Positions 34,916 to 43,192 are shown, numbered from the stretch's first letter. The stretch: DNA of 64,000 nucleotides from Micromonospora musae (GCF_003626635.1 NZ_RAZT01000008.1:248001-312000); one strand, 5' to 3'. Made by a program: numbers and translations. Notes: a model not told the origin generated them from the sequence alone.

Positions 34916-35704
34916 GTGGCCCAGGCGCAACCGGCGTATGTGGAACGTCCCCGGCGACGAGGTCGTCGGGCGATCGTCGTGCTCGTCGTACTGCTCCTGC
35001 TGCTGGTCGGGATCCTGGTGGTCGCCGACCGGGTGGCCGTCGGGGTGGCCGAGCGCGCCATCACCGACCAGGTCCGCCAGGAGGTGGCCAAGCAGGGCGC
35101 CCAGTCCGCGCCGCCCGAGGTCGAGGTCGGGGGCTTCCCGTTCCTGAACCAGGTGCTCGACGGCCGGTACGAGCGCATCTCGATCGTGCTGCGCGAGGTC
35201 CGGGGCTCCGTCCAGGGCGACGCGGTCAGCCTGCCGACGCTCGACATCGACGCGCGCGACGTCACCGCCTCGCTGGACACCCTCCGCTCCGGGCAGGGTG
35301 AGGTGGTCGCCAAGACGGTGAACGGCACCGCCACCATCAGCTACGACAGCCTCGCCGCCCTGCTCGACCGGCCCGGGCTCAAGCTCAGCGAGCAGGGCGG
35401 GAAGCTGGCGGTGACCGCGCCGGTGGACGTCCTCGGCCAACAGCTCACCGTCACCGGCACCGCCGACGTGGCGGTCGGCGAGCAGGGGAAGGTCAGCCTC
35501 CGCTTCAACGACCTGAACGCCGAGGGGCTGCCGGACGTCCCGCTGGCGCGCACGCTGCTGAACAACTACGCCCGGAGCATCTCGGTCGACGTGCCCCTGC
35601 CCGAGCTGCCCTTCCAGCTCACCGTCCGCGAGGTCCGGCCGACGCCGGACGGCTTGGCGGTCACCGCGGACGCGACCGACGTGCCCCTCAACTCCGCGGG
35701 CTGA
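34916..35704 (+). CDS. LmeA-like (DUF2993) phospholipid-binding protein
   Basis: A 262-residue protein with a basic head (RPRRRGRRA), one membrane segment (about 20-40) and an extracytoplasmic DUF2993 domain. The region VEVGGFPFLNQVLDGRYERISI is typical, as is the repeated beta pattern (ISYDSLAALL, VDVLGQQLTVTG). The mycobacterial relative LmeA binds phospholipids and supports lipomannan elongation in the periplasm; the role here is inferred from family only. GTG 34916, 134 bp after the 164-bp repeat. Confidence 0.82.
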   Translation: MAQAQPAYVERPRRRGRRAIVVLVVLLLLLVGILVVADRVAVGVAERAITDQVRQEVAKQGAQSAPPEVEVGGFPFLNQVLDGRYERISIVLREVRGSVQGDAVSLPTLDIDARDVTASLDTLRSGQGEVVAKTVNGTATISYDSLAALLDRPGLKLSEQGGKLAVTAPVDVLGQQLTVTGTADVAVGEQGKVSLRFNDLNAEGLPDVPLARTLLNNYARSISVDVPLPELPFQLTVREVRPTPDGLAVTADATDVPLNSAG

Positions 35705-35813
35705 ACCCCGCCGGTCGGTGGGCGCCGGGGCGGATACCGGTCGACGGGCGCCGATTCCCGGATGCTGGTCGACACCCTGGCGCTCAGCTCGACGGCTGAT
35801 AGGCTCGCTGCCC

Positions 35814-35891
35814 ATGGGGACTCTCCTCACCAAACGGCGCGCGGTCGACCTGTGCCGCGTGGCCACCTGCCTGTGTCGCCCCGCCATCTGA
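35814..35891 (+). CDS. Cys-rich leader peptide of the sulfurtransferase operon (25 aa)
   Basis: A 25-codon ORF with the core RRAVDLCRVATCLCR and Cys at 14, 19 and 21. This matches the short leader peptides found before sulfur-assimilation genes in actinobacteria, where poor Cys supply stalls translation and changes downstream expression. It ends inside a GC hairpin (35879-35899) and lies 209 bp before the sulfurtransferase start. Too short for automatic gene calls; confidence rests on motif plus context. Confidence 0.82.
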   Translation: MGTLLTKRRAVDLCRVATCLCRPAI

Positions 35892-35899
35892 CGGCGGGG
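35879..35899 (+). promoter_or_regulatory. Hairpin overlapping the leader peptide stop (possible attenuator)
   Basis: CCCCGCC (35879-35885) pairs perfectly with GGCGGGG (35893-35899) with the TGA stop in the 7-nt loop. A ribosome paused on the Cys codons or at the stop would change folding of this region. No U-run follows, so it is not a simple intrinsic terminator; a wider alternative fold is not worked out here. Confidence 0.45.
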
Positions 35900-36100
35900 C
35901 TGTCCTCGGTCGCCTGACGCGACCATCGGCACGCAGGGTCCGCGTACCCTCCGGTGCCTCCACCCCATTCGCCCGGCAGCGGCGCCGTCGCACGAACCCG
36001 TGATCCGTCCTAACCCATGGGTCCCGCGCGTGGTGCGACATCGGCAGACTTCGCTTCTCGCGCGCTGGCTCACCGCCCATCCTCACCAGGGAGTGATCTG

Positions 36101-36949
36101 ATGAGTCGCGACACCGCACTCGTGTCGGCCGACTGGGCCGAGAAGAACCTCGACACCCCGGGCGTCGTCTTCGTCGAGGTCGACGAGGACACCTCCGCCT
36201 ACGAGACCGGCCACCTCTCCGGCGCGATCAAGCTGGACTGGAGGACCGACCTGCAGGACCCGGTGCGCCGGGACTTCGTGAACAAGAGCCAGTTCGAAGC
36301 GCTCCTCTCCGAGCGTGGCGTCGGCAACGACGACCTCGTCGTCCTCTACGGCGGCAACAACAACTGGTTCGCCGCCTACGCCTACTGGTACTTCAAGCTC
36401 TACGGACACCGGGACGTCAAGCTGCTCGACGGTGGTCGCAAGAAGTGGGAGCTGGACGCCCGTCCGCTGGTCAAGGACGCGGTGACCCGTCCCGCCACGC
36501 AGTACGTCGCGCAGGAGCCGGACACCTCGATCCGGGCCTTCCGCGACGAGGTGGTGGCCGCCATCGGCACCAAGAACCTGGTCGACGTCCGGTCCCCCGA
36601 CGAGTTCGCCGGCCGGCTGCTCGCCCCCGCGCACCTGCCCCAGGAGCAGGCGCAGCGGGCCGGGCACATCCCGACCGCGATCAGCGTGCCCTGGTCGAAG
36701 GCGGCCAACGAGGACGGCACCTTCAAGTCGGACGACGAGCTGCGCAGGATCTACGCCGACGCGGGGCTCGACGACGGCAAGGAGACCATCGCGTACTGCC
36801 GGATCGGCGAGCGCTCCTCGCACACCTGGTTCGTGCTCCGGGAGCTGCTCGGGCACGACCAGGTGAAGAACTACGACGGCTCCTGGACCGAGTACGGCTC
36901 GCTGGTCGGCGTGCCGGTCGCGCTCGGCGACGAGCCCGGGGAGGTGTGA
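36101..36949 (+). CDS. Thiosulfate sulfurtransferase (rhodanese, CysA2/SseA type)
   Basis: A 282-residue two-domain rhodanese moving sulfane sulfur from thiosulfate to an acceptor. The N-terminal inactive domain has VEVDEDTSAYETGHLSGAI and LYGGNNNWFAAYAYW; the C-terminal domain has VDVRSPDEFAG and the active loop YCRIGERSSHTWF with Cys near residue 233. The loop sequence is typical of actinobacterial CysA2. ATG 36101 is chosen because GGGAGTGA precedes it. It is followed after 3 bp by sseC, and a Cys-rich leader peptide lies upstream, so sulfur supply probably controls it. Confidence 0.94.
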   Translation: MSRDTALVSADWAEKNLDTPGVVFVEVDEDTSAYETGHLSGAIKLDWRTDLQDPVRRDFVNKSQFEALLSERGVGNDDLVVLYGGNNNWFAAYAYWYFKLYGHRDVKLLDGGRKKWELDARPLVKDAVTRPATQYVAQEPDTSIRAFRDEVVAAIGTKNLVDVRSPDEFAGRLLAPAHLPQEQAQRAGHIPTAISVPWSKAANEDGTFKSDDELRRIYADAGLDDGKETIAYCRIGERSSHTWFVLRELLGHDQVKNYDGSWTEYGSLVGVPVALGDEPGEV

Positions 36950-36952
36950 GCC

Positions 36953-37285
36953 GTGACCGCTCCTGCTGCTCCCACCGCCGCCGGCTGCGCCGCCCCCGAC
37001 CAGGCCGCCCCGCTGCCGGCCGGTCTGGACCTGGAGAAGGAGACGGTGATCAGCGGCGTCGTCCGGTCCGCCGGGGGTGAGGTCGTGCCGGGCGCGTACG
37101 TCCGGCTGCTCGACTCGAGCGGCGAGTTCACCGCCGAGGTGGTGACCTCGCCGGCCGGCGAGTTCCGCTTCTTCGCCGCACCGGGCACCTGGACCCTGCG
37201 CGCGCTCTCCCGGCACGGCAACGGCGACACCAGCGTGACCGCCGGCCGGGGCGTCAACGAGGTCTCCGTGACCCTCGCCTCCTGA
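36953..37285 (+). CDS. sseC: DUF1416 protein SseC
   Basis: A 110-residue protein with a short Ala/Pro head and a carboxypeptidase-regulatory-like beta sandwich (about 30-105): VISGVVRSAGGEVVPGAYVRL, FTAEVVTSPAGEFRFFAAPGTW in parts. In mycobacteria sseC is the partner of cysA2 in the same operon; its biochemical role is unknown. GTG 36953 lies 3 bp after the sulfurtransferase stop. The second 164-bp repeat begins 12 bp after its stop. Confidence 0.92.
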   Translation: MTAPAAPTAAGCAAPDQAAPLPAGLDLEKETVISGVVRSAGGEVVPGAYVRLLDSSGEFTAEVVTSPAGEFRFFAAPGTWTLRALSRHGNGDTSVTAGRGVNEVSVTLAS

Positions 37286-37296
37286 CCCACGCTCCG

Positions 37297-37460
37297 AGAG
37301 ACTGTCGGGAAACCCTGCGGCGGCTGCGGCGGGCCCAGCCGACGACCGGCGGCGTTGGAGATTCGTCCGGATACAACACCGGTATCCGGACGAATCTCCG
37401 CCTTGCCGGATCGCCGCCTGGACTCCGCCTCGCTCGCCCCGGGTTTTCCCGACAGTCTCT
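37297..37460. repeat. 164-bp MITE-like element, copy 2 (inverted)
   Basis: The ends are AGAGACTGTCGGGAAA and TTTTCCCGACAGTCTCT. The reverse complement aligns over the full 164 bp with copy 1 at 34619-34782. At its centre, 37357-37374 pairs perfectly with 37382-37399 (18 bp, 7-nt loop), so transcripts through it would fold strongly. It lies after sseC and may serve as its terminator. The remaining 180 bp up to the next gene show nothing further. Confidence 0.87.
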
Positions 37461-37641
37461 GATCGCCCCGGGGCCGGTCACCCGCACGGGTGGCCGGCCC
37501 CGGGTGCGTACGCCCACCTGCGGGCGGCCGGGCGTGCGGTGGCCGTCGCTCGGCGCCGCGCGGGCTGCCGGGCCGGCCGGCCCCGGGCCCGACCATCGAC
37601 GCGGGTCCGGACGGCCGGGCGTCACGTGACACGATGGCTCG

Positions 37642-38496
37642 GTGAGCGGTGCTGTCCAGACGGGGTACGCCCCGCCGACCGGTCCTGACGCCCCGGTGCC
37701 CAGCCGCCGCCGCTGGCTGCTGGCCGCGACCGTGGCCTGGGCGCTGCTGCTCGCGCTGCTCGCCTGGACCTCGGTCCGCGACGACCCGCCCACCGTGCGC
37801 GAACAACGCACCCTCTCCGAGGCCGGCCCGCTCGTCGACCGGGCCGTCGGCGAGTTGGTCGCCGCCGCCGGGGGCGCCGTGCTGGAGCTGACCCCGACGC
37901 AGGTCGAGCGGGGCTGCCGGCTCACCCCGTTGGCCGAGGGCGCGACGCTGAGCCGGAGTGTGGCGGTGGCCGCGGCCGAGGGCGGTGAGCGGCAACTGCT
38001 CGACGGGCTCGCGGATCGGCTGCCGGAGGATTGGCGGGCGGGGGTGCGGACGACGCCGGACGGGCTCCGGCTGCGCGCCGACGCCGGTGAGTTCGTCGCG
38101 GTGACCGGCCGACCGGCCGGCGAACGCCGGTTCCGGTTGACCGTCGACACCGGCTGCCGCCCGATCGGCGCCGGCTACCGGCAGGCCGACGACGCCGCGA
38201 CGGCCGGAGCGGAGGTGGCCGCGCTCGCCGACGCGCTACGTGTCCTCGGCGTCCCCGCCGAGACCGAACCCGAGCTGGTGACCGCCCGCTGCCCCGACGG
38301 CGGGGTCGCGCGTACCGTCCGCTCCGACACCGACCTCGGCCTGAAGGCCCAGGTCGCCCCGCTTGCGCCGCTCGCCACGGGCGGCCCGGTGCTGGAGACC
38401 GCGGAGGCGTACGCCTACCGCACCGACCGGGCCACCGTTCTGCTCGACACCAGCGCCGACGACCCGCACCTCGCCGCCACCACCGTCTGCTCCTGA
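37642..38496 (+). CDS. Single-pass membrane-anchored hypothetical protein
   Basis: A 284-residue protein with a Pro-rich head, one membrane helix (about 25-43) and a soluble extracytoplasmic part. That part carries Cys in RGCRLTPL, DTGCRPIG, TARCPDGG and the C-terminal TTVCS, which could form two disulfides. No domain is recognised. GTG 37642. Convergent with the debranching enzyme; not clearly in an operon. Confidence 0.75.
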   Translation: MSGAVQTGYAPPTGPDAPVPSRRRWLLAATVAWALLLALLAWTSVRDDPPTVREQRTLSEAGPLVDRAVGELVAAAGGAVLELTPTQVERGCRLTPLAEGATLSRSVAVAAAEGGERQLLDGLADRLPEDWRAGVRTTPDGLRLRADAGEFVAVTGRPAGERRFRLTVDTGCRPIGAGYRQADDAATAGAEVAALADALRVLGVPAETEPELVTARCPDGGVARTVRSDTDLGLKAQVAPLAPLATGGPVLETAEAYAYRTDRATVLLDTSADDPHLAATTVCS

Positions 38497-38566
38497 CCCG
38501 CCCGCCGGAGGCCGACGAGTCGTGACCGGCCGGCGACGACCACGCAGTCGGCGGTACCGGGGGACG

Positions 38567-40618
38567 TCAGGGGCGGTGCTCCTCGGTCGGGGTGCGGCTG
38601 CGACCGAGCGCGTCGACCCGGCCCCAGCGCCCCGGGATGTCGAGCAGCTCGATGCGGCCCATGCCCTCCGGCACGGCCGGGTCGATGACCAGGTGCTCGC
38701 CCTGCGGTTCGAGGCCGAGCATGACCCGCAGCAGCAACAGCGGCGTCCCGGTCGACCAGGCCTGCGGGCTGCACGCGGTCGGATACATCACCGGATAGTC
38801 GGTGAGGCTGCGGTGGTATCCGGCGAACGCCTCGGGCAGCCGGCCGTTGAAGTAGTGGGAGGCGGCGAGCATCGCGTCGCAGATGCGCCCGGCCTCCTCG
38901 CGGTAGCCGTACCGCCGCAGACCCCAGGCGATGATCGAGTTGTCGAACGGCCAGACGGTGCCCACGTGGTAGCCGATGGGGTTGTACCGCCCCTGGTCGT
39001 TGGCGAGGGTACGCACACCCCACCCGGAGAAGAGCCGTGGCCCGAGCAGATGGTCGACGATCCGCCCGGCCCGAGCCTCGTCCACGATGCCGCTCCAGAG
39101 CAGGTGGCCCATGTTCGAGGCGAGGGCGTCGACGTGCCGGCCGTCGGCGTCGAGGGCGAGCGCGTAGTACTCCTTCTCCGGGATCCAGAAGTCGCGGTTG
39201 AACCGCTCCTTCAGCTCCGCCGCCTCGCGTTCGAGCCGGTCGGCGTACTCCGGGTCGTTCCAGAACTTGCGGGCCAGTCGGGCGCCCCGGATCTTCGCGT
39301 CGTAGGCGTAGCCCTGGAGTTCGCAGGTGGCCCGGGGGAAGCCGGGCAGCCGCCCGTCCGCGTACGAGATCGAGTCCGGTGAGTCCTTCCAGCAGTGGTT
39401 CTGCAGACCCGTACGCGGGTTGCGGGTCTGGTACCAGATGTAGCCGGTGCCGAGCAGGTCGCCGTACGTGTCGATCCACCCCAACGCCGCCCGCGCCGCC
39501 GACTCCAGCAGGAGCACGAGCTGGCTGTCGCCGGTCCACCGCTCGTACTCGTCGAGCAGGATGACGAAGAGCGGTGTCGAGTCGGCCGAGCCGTAGTACG
39601 GCGAGTGGGGCTGCTCCTCGAAGCCGGCGGTCTCGCCGTAGCGGAGTTCGTGCAGGATCTTCCCCGGCTCCTCGTCCCGGAAGTCGTCCACCCGGTGCCC
39701 CTGGAGACCGCCGAGGATCTGCAGGGTGGGCGGGATCAGCTCGGGCAGGTACGGCAGCACCTGGAGCGAGGTGAACATGCTGTCCCGGCCGAAGAGGGTC
39801 ATGAACCAGGGCAGCCCGGCGGCGAGCAGCCGGACGCCGAGGGCGATCGACTCGTACCGCAGGGCCGCGAGGTCGTTGAGGCTGCGCCGGTACGCGGTGG
39901 CGAGCGGCTCGCAGTCGCAGCCGAGCTTCGGTGCCCGCTCGATGAGCTCGCTCTGTTCGGCCTCGATGACGGCCACGTCCCGGCTGCCGCCGTACCGCAG
40001 GCTGGAGCGGATGTCCTCACCGCGTGCGCCGTAGACGATGGTCGCCGCGTGCAGCCGGGTGGTCCACTCGCCGTGCCGGCCGACCTGGACGTGGAACGTC
40101 ATGCCGGCCACGTCGATGTCCGCCGGTTCGCTCGTCGTGACCACCGTCTCCCGGTGGAACGCCTCGCGGCGGTAGGTCAGGCGCAGCTCGTTCCCGCTCA
40201 CCGTCGCGGTCGTCCGCCCCTTCTTCTGCCGCGGGCTCTTGATCTCGAAGAGGTCGGCGAAGTCGGCGCCGATGTCGAGCCGCAGGGTGAACTCGACAGG
40301 CTCCCCCGAGTGGTTGAGCACCGTCAGCTCCTCGTTGAAGCTGCCACCGATGGCGCGGCTGCGGATCACCGAGACGTTGGCGTCCAGGTAGTGGGTCGGC
40401 TCGCCGGGGGCCAGGAAGAAGCGGGTGCGGTAGGACTTCGCGTCGTCGATCGAGAGGGCGTGCAGGCGCTCCCCGTCGAGGGTGAGCAGCCAGGTGGAGA
40501 GGAACCGGGTGTCGAACGAGAAGAGGCCGGTGGGGAAGTCGAAGGAGGGCTCGACGTCACCACGCCTGTCGCTCACCAGGAAGGTGCTGCCGTCCAGGAT
40601 GCTGACCAGGTCCTTCAC
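38567..40618 (-). CDS. Amylo-alpha-1,6-glucosidase / glycogen debranching-type protein
   Basis: A 683-residue protein. The N-terminal domain (about 1-200, GDE_N_bis type) starts VKDLVSILDGSTFLVSD and has FPTGLFSFDTRFLSTW. The C-terminal (alpha/alpha)6 domain shows GLPWFMTLFGRDSMFTSLQ, GSADSTPLFVILLDEY, YIWYQTRNPRTGLQNHCWKDS and GYHVGTVWPFDNSIIAWG, typical of the GH63/GH133-like amylo-alpha-1,6-glucosidase group. It probably trims alpha-glucan branches or related glucosides. GTG 40618 overlaps the SCP2-like stop by 4 bp, so the two are translationally coupled. Confidence 0.88.
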   Translation of the reverse strand: MKDLVSILDGSTFLVSDRRGDVEPSFDFPTGLFSFDTRFLSTWLLTLDGERLHALSIDDAKSYRTRFFLAPGEPTHYLDANVSVIRSRAIGGSFNEELTVLNHSGEPVEFTLRLDIGADFADLFEIKSPRQKKGRTTATVSGNELRLTYRREAFHRETVVTTSEPADIDVAGMTFHVQVGRHGEWTTRLHAATIVYGARGEDIRSSLRYGGSRDVAVIEAEQSELIERAPKLGCDCEPLATAYRRSLNDLAALRYESIALGVRLLAAGLPWFMTLFGRDSMFTSLQVLPYLPELIPPTLQILGGLQGHRVDDFRDEEPGKILHELRYGETAGFEEQPHSPYYGSADSTPLFVILLDEYERWTGDSQLVLLLESAARAALGWIDTYGDLLGTGYIWYQTRNPRTGLQNHCWKDSPDSISYADGRLPGFPRATCELQGYAYDAKIRGARLARKFWNDPEYADRLEREAAELKERFNRDFWIPEKEYYALALDADGRHVDALASNMGHLLWSGIVDEARAGRIVDHLLGPRLFSGWGVRTLANDQGRYNPIGYHVGTVWPFDNSIIAWGLRRYGYREEAGRICDAMLAASHYFNGRLPEAFAGYHRSLTDYPVMYPTACSPQAWSTGTPLLLLRVMLGLEPQGEHLVIDPAVPEGMGRIELLDIPGRWGRVDALGRSRTPTEEHRP

Positions 40619-40998
40619 GCCGACCGCCCGGTCTGCTGCCGAGCCGTCTCGCGGGGGTCCCGGGTGCCGGGCGGGTCGGGGAAGAACCGGCGGAAGACCA
40701 GGAAGAGCACGACGTTCCCGCTGAACGTGCTCTCGTTGCGGAACACCGCGGCGACGCCCTGCGCCTGCCCGCACACCATCCGTTCGAAGAGGTCGGCGCT
40801 GCTGTACCAGATCGCGTCGGCCGGGGCGCGCTCGCGGCGCACCTCCACCACTCCCGGGCGCATCCGGACCAGCCAGTGCTCGGTGACACCACCGTCCACG
40901 GAGAGGTCGATCTGGAGGGTGCCGCTCACCAGCCCGCGCAGGACCTCGGGAGCGCGCGCCGGTAGCGATTCGAAGAACCGCTCGATGGCCTCGCCCAC
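40615..40998 (-). CDS. SCP2-like sterol-binding domain protein
   Basis: A 127-residue protein with the SCP2 pattern: LVSGTLQIDLSVDGGVTEHWLVRM strands in parts, ADAIWYSSADLFERMVCGQ and FSGNVVLFLVFRRFFPDPPG. SCP2 domains bind lipids or fatty acyl groups. The start is uncertain: GTG 40998 fits the family but has no strong ribosome site. Its stop overlaps the debranching gene start (GTGA). Why a lipid-binding domain is coupled to a glucan enzyme is unclear. Confidence 0.72.
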   Translation of the reverse strand: MGEAIERFFESLPARAPEVLRGLVSGTLQIDLSVDGGVTEHWLVRMRPGVVEVRRERAPADAIWYSSADLFERMVCGQAQGVAAVFRNESTFSGNVVLFLVFRRFFPDPPGTRDPRETARQQTGRSA

Positions 40999-41089
40999 AG
41001 CAGAATCGTAGGCAGCGGCCGGACAAATCGGGCGGGTATCGGTATTGCTCACCGAGCCGGTGAGGCGGCGCCGGCCCCGGGGGGTGCCG

Positions 41090-41452
41090 TCAGTAGACGA
41101 GCGCCTGCGCGCCCTCGGCCATCGTCTCCTCGACGAAGACCGCCGCGCCGGCGATCCGTACGCCCGGCAGCACGTCGTCCGGGCCGATCTCCCGCCGCGC
41201 GGCGCACTGGGTGCAGGCGGTGACCGTGCCGGTGGTGAGCAGCACGTGCAGCAGCTCGGCCAGCGGGGCCGAGTGCGGCAGGTCGAACTCCTCGGCGCGG
41301 CCGGGCAGCGCGAACCAGGTCGACTCACCGGTCAGCCAGAGGGAGACCTCCACTCCGGCGGCGGCGGCCGTCGCGGCGACGGTGAACGCCTGGGCGCACC
41401 GCTCCGGGGCGTCCGCACCAGCGGTGGCCTTGACGACGAGAGTACGGGCCAT
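41090..41452 (-). CDS. DsrE/DsrF-like protein
   Basis: A 120-residue alpha/beta protein with a DsrE-like fold: RTLVVKATAGADAPERCAQAF, AAAGVEVSLWLTGE and HVLLTTGTVTACTQCAARR. The CTQC pair sits at the position where DsrE-family members carry their sulfur-handling Cys. It may act in sulfur relay or as a small redox protein; no dsr or tus genes are nearby. ATG 41452 is clear. It is upstream of the SCP2-like gene on the same strand with a 90-bp gap. Confidence 0.75.
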   Translation of the reverse strand: MARTLVVKATAGADAPERCAQAFTVAATAAAAGVEVSLWLTGESTWFALPGRAEEFDLPHSAPLAELLHVLLTTGTVTACTQCAARREIGPDDVLPGVRIAGAAVFVEETMAEGAQALVY

Positions 41453-41467
41453 GGGGCCCAGCATAGG

Positions 41468-41581
41468 ATGGCCGCGATGGTTACCGAGATCGGGTTCGTC
41501 AGCCTGCTGGTCGCCGGCCTGGGCGCGCTCGCCGGTGGCCTGATCTATCTGGCCGTACGCATCTCGAGAGGTAACTGGTGA
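41468..41581 (+). CDS. Tiny single-pass membrane protein
   Basis: A 37-residue ORF (34 if ATG 41477 is used): after a few residues comes one strong membrane helix, FVSLLVAGLGALAGGLIYLAV, ending in ISRGNW. It starts 15 bp from the divergent DsrE-like gene and is followed after 55 bp by the nitrobindin gene in the same direction. The helix and its place suggest a real small protein, but codon evidence is limited by length. Confidence 0.5.
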   Translation: MAAMVTEIGFVSLLVAGLGALAGGLIYLAVRISRGNW

Positions 41582-41636
41582 GCGCGAGGAGTGGACCGGG
41601 TTTGCGAGCCCCGCAGTCGCGAGCGAAGGAGATCCG

Positions 41637-42242
41637 GTGAGCGCGAACCCGTCGGACGACAACCCGCTGGCGCCACCTCCGTGGCTGAACGCGCCGCCGG
41701 TCGACCCGTACCCGTACGAGGAGAGCAACGACCTGCGGGTCGGCCCGAAGCTGCACCCGACGCTGGACGGCCTGCTGCCCTACATCGGGGTGTGGCGCGG
41801 TCGTGGGCGGGGCGGTTACCCCACCGTCGAGGACTTCGACTTCGCGCAGGAGATCCGAATCAGCCACGACGGGCGGCCGTTCCTCTTCTACGAGTCGCGT
41901 GCCTGGATCCTCGACGAGCAGAGCCGCCCGGTGCGCCCGGCCGGCCGTGAGGTGGGCTGGTGGCGGCCGGTGCTCGACGGTGGCCGGGCCACCGACGAGC
42001 TGGAGGTGCTGTTGACGAACCCGACCGGGGTGATGGAGCTCTACCTCGGGCGGCGCAAGGGCACCCAGGTCGAGCTGGTCACCGACGCGGTGGTGCGGAC
42101 GTCGACCGCCAAGGAGGTCACCGCGGGGCACCGCCTCTTCGGCATCGTCGAGGGCGCGCTGCTCTACGCGCAGGACATGGCGGCGGTCGGTCAGGGGCTC
42201 AACCCGCACCTCTCCGCCCGCCTGATCCGCGTCGGTGGCTGA
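41637..42242 (+). CDS. Nitrobindin-family heme-binding protein (DUF1794)
   Basis: A 201-residue protein with a Pro-rich head and a ten-strand beta-barrel. GVWRGRGRGGYP near residue 51 matches the nitrobindin GxWxGxG signature, and LNPHLSARL near the C-terminus supplies the proximal His of the ferric heme. Nitrobindins bind NO and isomerise peroxynitrite to nitrate. GTG 41637 has GAAGGAG about 7 nt upstream. It precedes a palindromic terminator shared with the convergent class IV aminotransferase. Confidence 0.88.
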   Translation: MSANPSDDNPLAPPPWLNAPPVDPYPYEESNDLRVGPKLHPTLDGLLPYIGVWRGRGRGGYPTVEDFDFAQEIRISHDGRPFLFYESRAWILDEQSRPVRPAGREVGWWRPVLDGGRATDELEVLLTNPTGVMELYLGRRKGTQVELVTDAVVRTSTAKEVTAGHRLFGIVEGALLYAQDMAAVGQGLNPHLSARLIRVGG

Positions 42243-42284
42243 CCGGCCCACCCCCCCCTCGGCGGCTGACCCGCCCACCTCGTC

Positions 42285-42339
42285 GATCATGAGGTTGACG
42301 GGTCCGCCGGGGGCGGTGACGCCCGCCAACCTCATGATC
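42285..42339. terminator. Palindrome (GATCATGAGGTTG family) between convergent genes
   Basis: An 18-nt arm beginning GATCATGAGGTTGACGGG (42285-42302) pairs at 17 of 18 positions with 42322-42339 across a 19-nt loop. The right arm overlaps the stop codon of the class IV aminotransferase. A similar palindrome is at 46851-46905. It probably terminates both convergent transcripts. Confidence 0.65.
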
Positions 42340-43192
42340 ACGCCGGTTCGACGGGGAGGCCCAGGAGCGCCTGCAGGGGGGCGGTGTGCGGGGACGGGGA
42401 ACGGGGCTCGCCGTCCAGGGCGGTCACCTCGACTAGGCCCCGTACCGACGAGGTGAACCAGACGCCGTCCGCACCGCGCAGCCCGGCCGGCGTGACCATC
42501 CGTTCGTCGGCGCCGAGCCCCAGGTCGCCGGCGTGCGCGAGCAGCCAGGCCGCCGTGGTGCCGGGCAGGACGCCGGTCCGGGCGGCCGGCACCGTGCAGA
42601 GCGTCCCGCCGACCAGCCACACCAGGTTCGCGCTCGGCCCCTCCAGGGCGTACCCGTCGGAGGAGACCCAGAGCACGTCGTCGACCCCGGTCCGCAGCGC
42701 CCAGCGTCGGGCGGCCGTGCTCACCGCGTACGACGTCGACTTGATCCCCGTGGGCAGCCACTCCAGCGCGGTGCGCGACGCGGCGGGCACGCCGAGTGGC
42801 AGGGTGGCCACCGTGATTCCGGTCACCCGCGCACGGCGGGCGGCCGCCGGAACCTCGGCGAGGGTGGCGTAGATGGTCGGCGGGCCCCCGCTCTCCGGTC
42901 CCCGGGTGCAGACCAGCCGGAGCGCGCCCTCCACCTCGGCCGGCCAGCCCGCCCGGACCGCGTCGAGCAGCCCGACCAGCACGGCCCGGGGCGGCAGCGC
43001 CAGCTCCACTGCCGCCGCGGCGCGGGCCATTCGGTGCAGGTGCTCGTCGCGCAGCCACGGCGTCCCGGCGCGCAGGTGCATGGTCTCGAAGATCCCGTCA
43101 CCGTGCAGTACGCCCCGGTCGTCACCGCGCAGCACCGGATCATCCGCGGAGACGGCGTCGCGACCCAGTACGGCGATCCTCGCTGCCACCAT
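42338..43192 (-). CDS. Class IV aminotransferase / aminodeoxychorismate lyase-like
   Basis: A 284-residue fold-type IV PLP enzyme. It has DRGVLHGDGIFETM near residue 25, the Schiff-base Lys in WLPTGIKSTSYA near 147, VLWVSSDGYALEGPSANLVW near 168 (Glu contact to the pyridine N and phosphate site) and GVLPGTTAAWLL near 205. This pattern fits PabC (4-amino-4-deoxychorismate lyase) or D-amino acid/branched-chain relatives; no pabAB is nearby to decide. ATG 43192. Divergent from the Fur gene (46 bp). Confidence 0.85.
   Translation of the reverse strand: MVAARIAVLGRDAVSADDPVLRGDDRGVLHGDGIFETMHLRAGTPWLRDEHLHRMARAAAAVELALPPRAVLVGLLDAVRAGWPAEVEGALRLVCTRGPESGGPPTIYATLAEVPAAARRARVTGITVATLPLGVPAASRTALEWLPTGIKSTSYAVSTAARRWALRTGVDDVLWVSSDGYALEGPSANLVWLVGGTLCTVPAARTGVLPGTTAAWLLAHAGDLGLGADERMVTPAGLRGADGVWFTSSVRGLVEVTALDGEPRSPSPHTAPLQALLGLPVEPA

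Noticed and set aside
34619-37460. Composite transposon carrying the LmeA-like and sulfurtransferase genes
   Set aside because: The flanking repeats are only 164 bp without transposase, and the genes between are normal core-type genes with matching codon use.
37300-37460. Coding ORFs across the 164-bp elements
   Set aside because: Both copies leave frames open by composition, but the inverted symmetry explains the sequence and no start with ribosome site exists.
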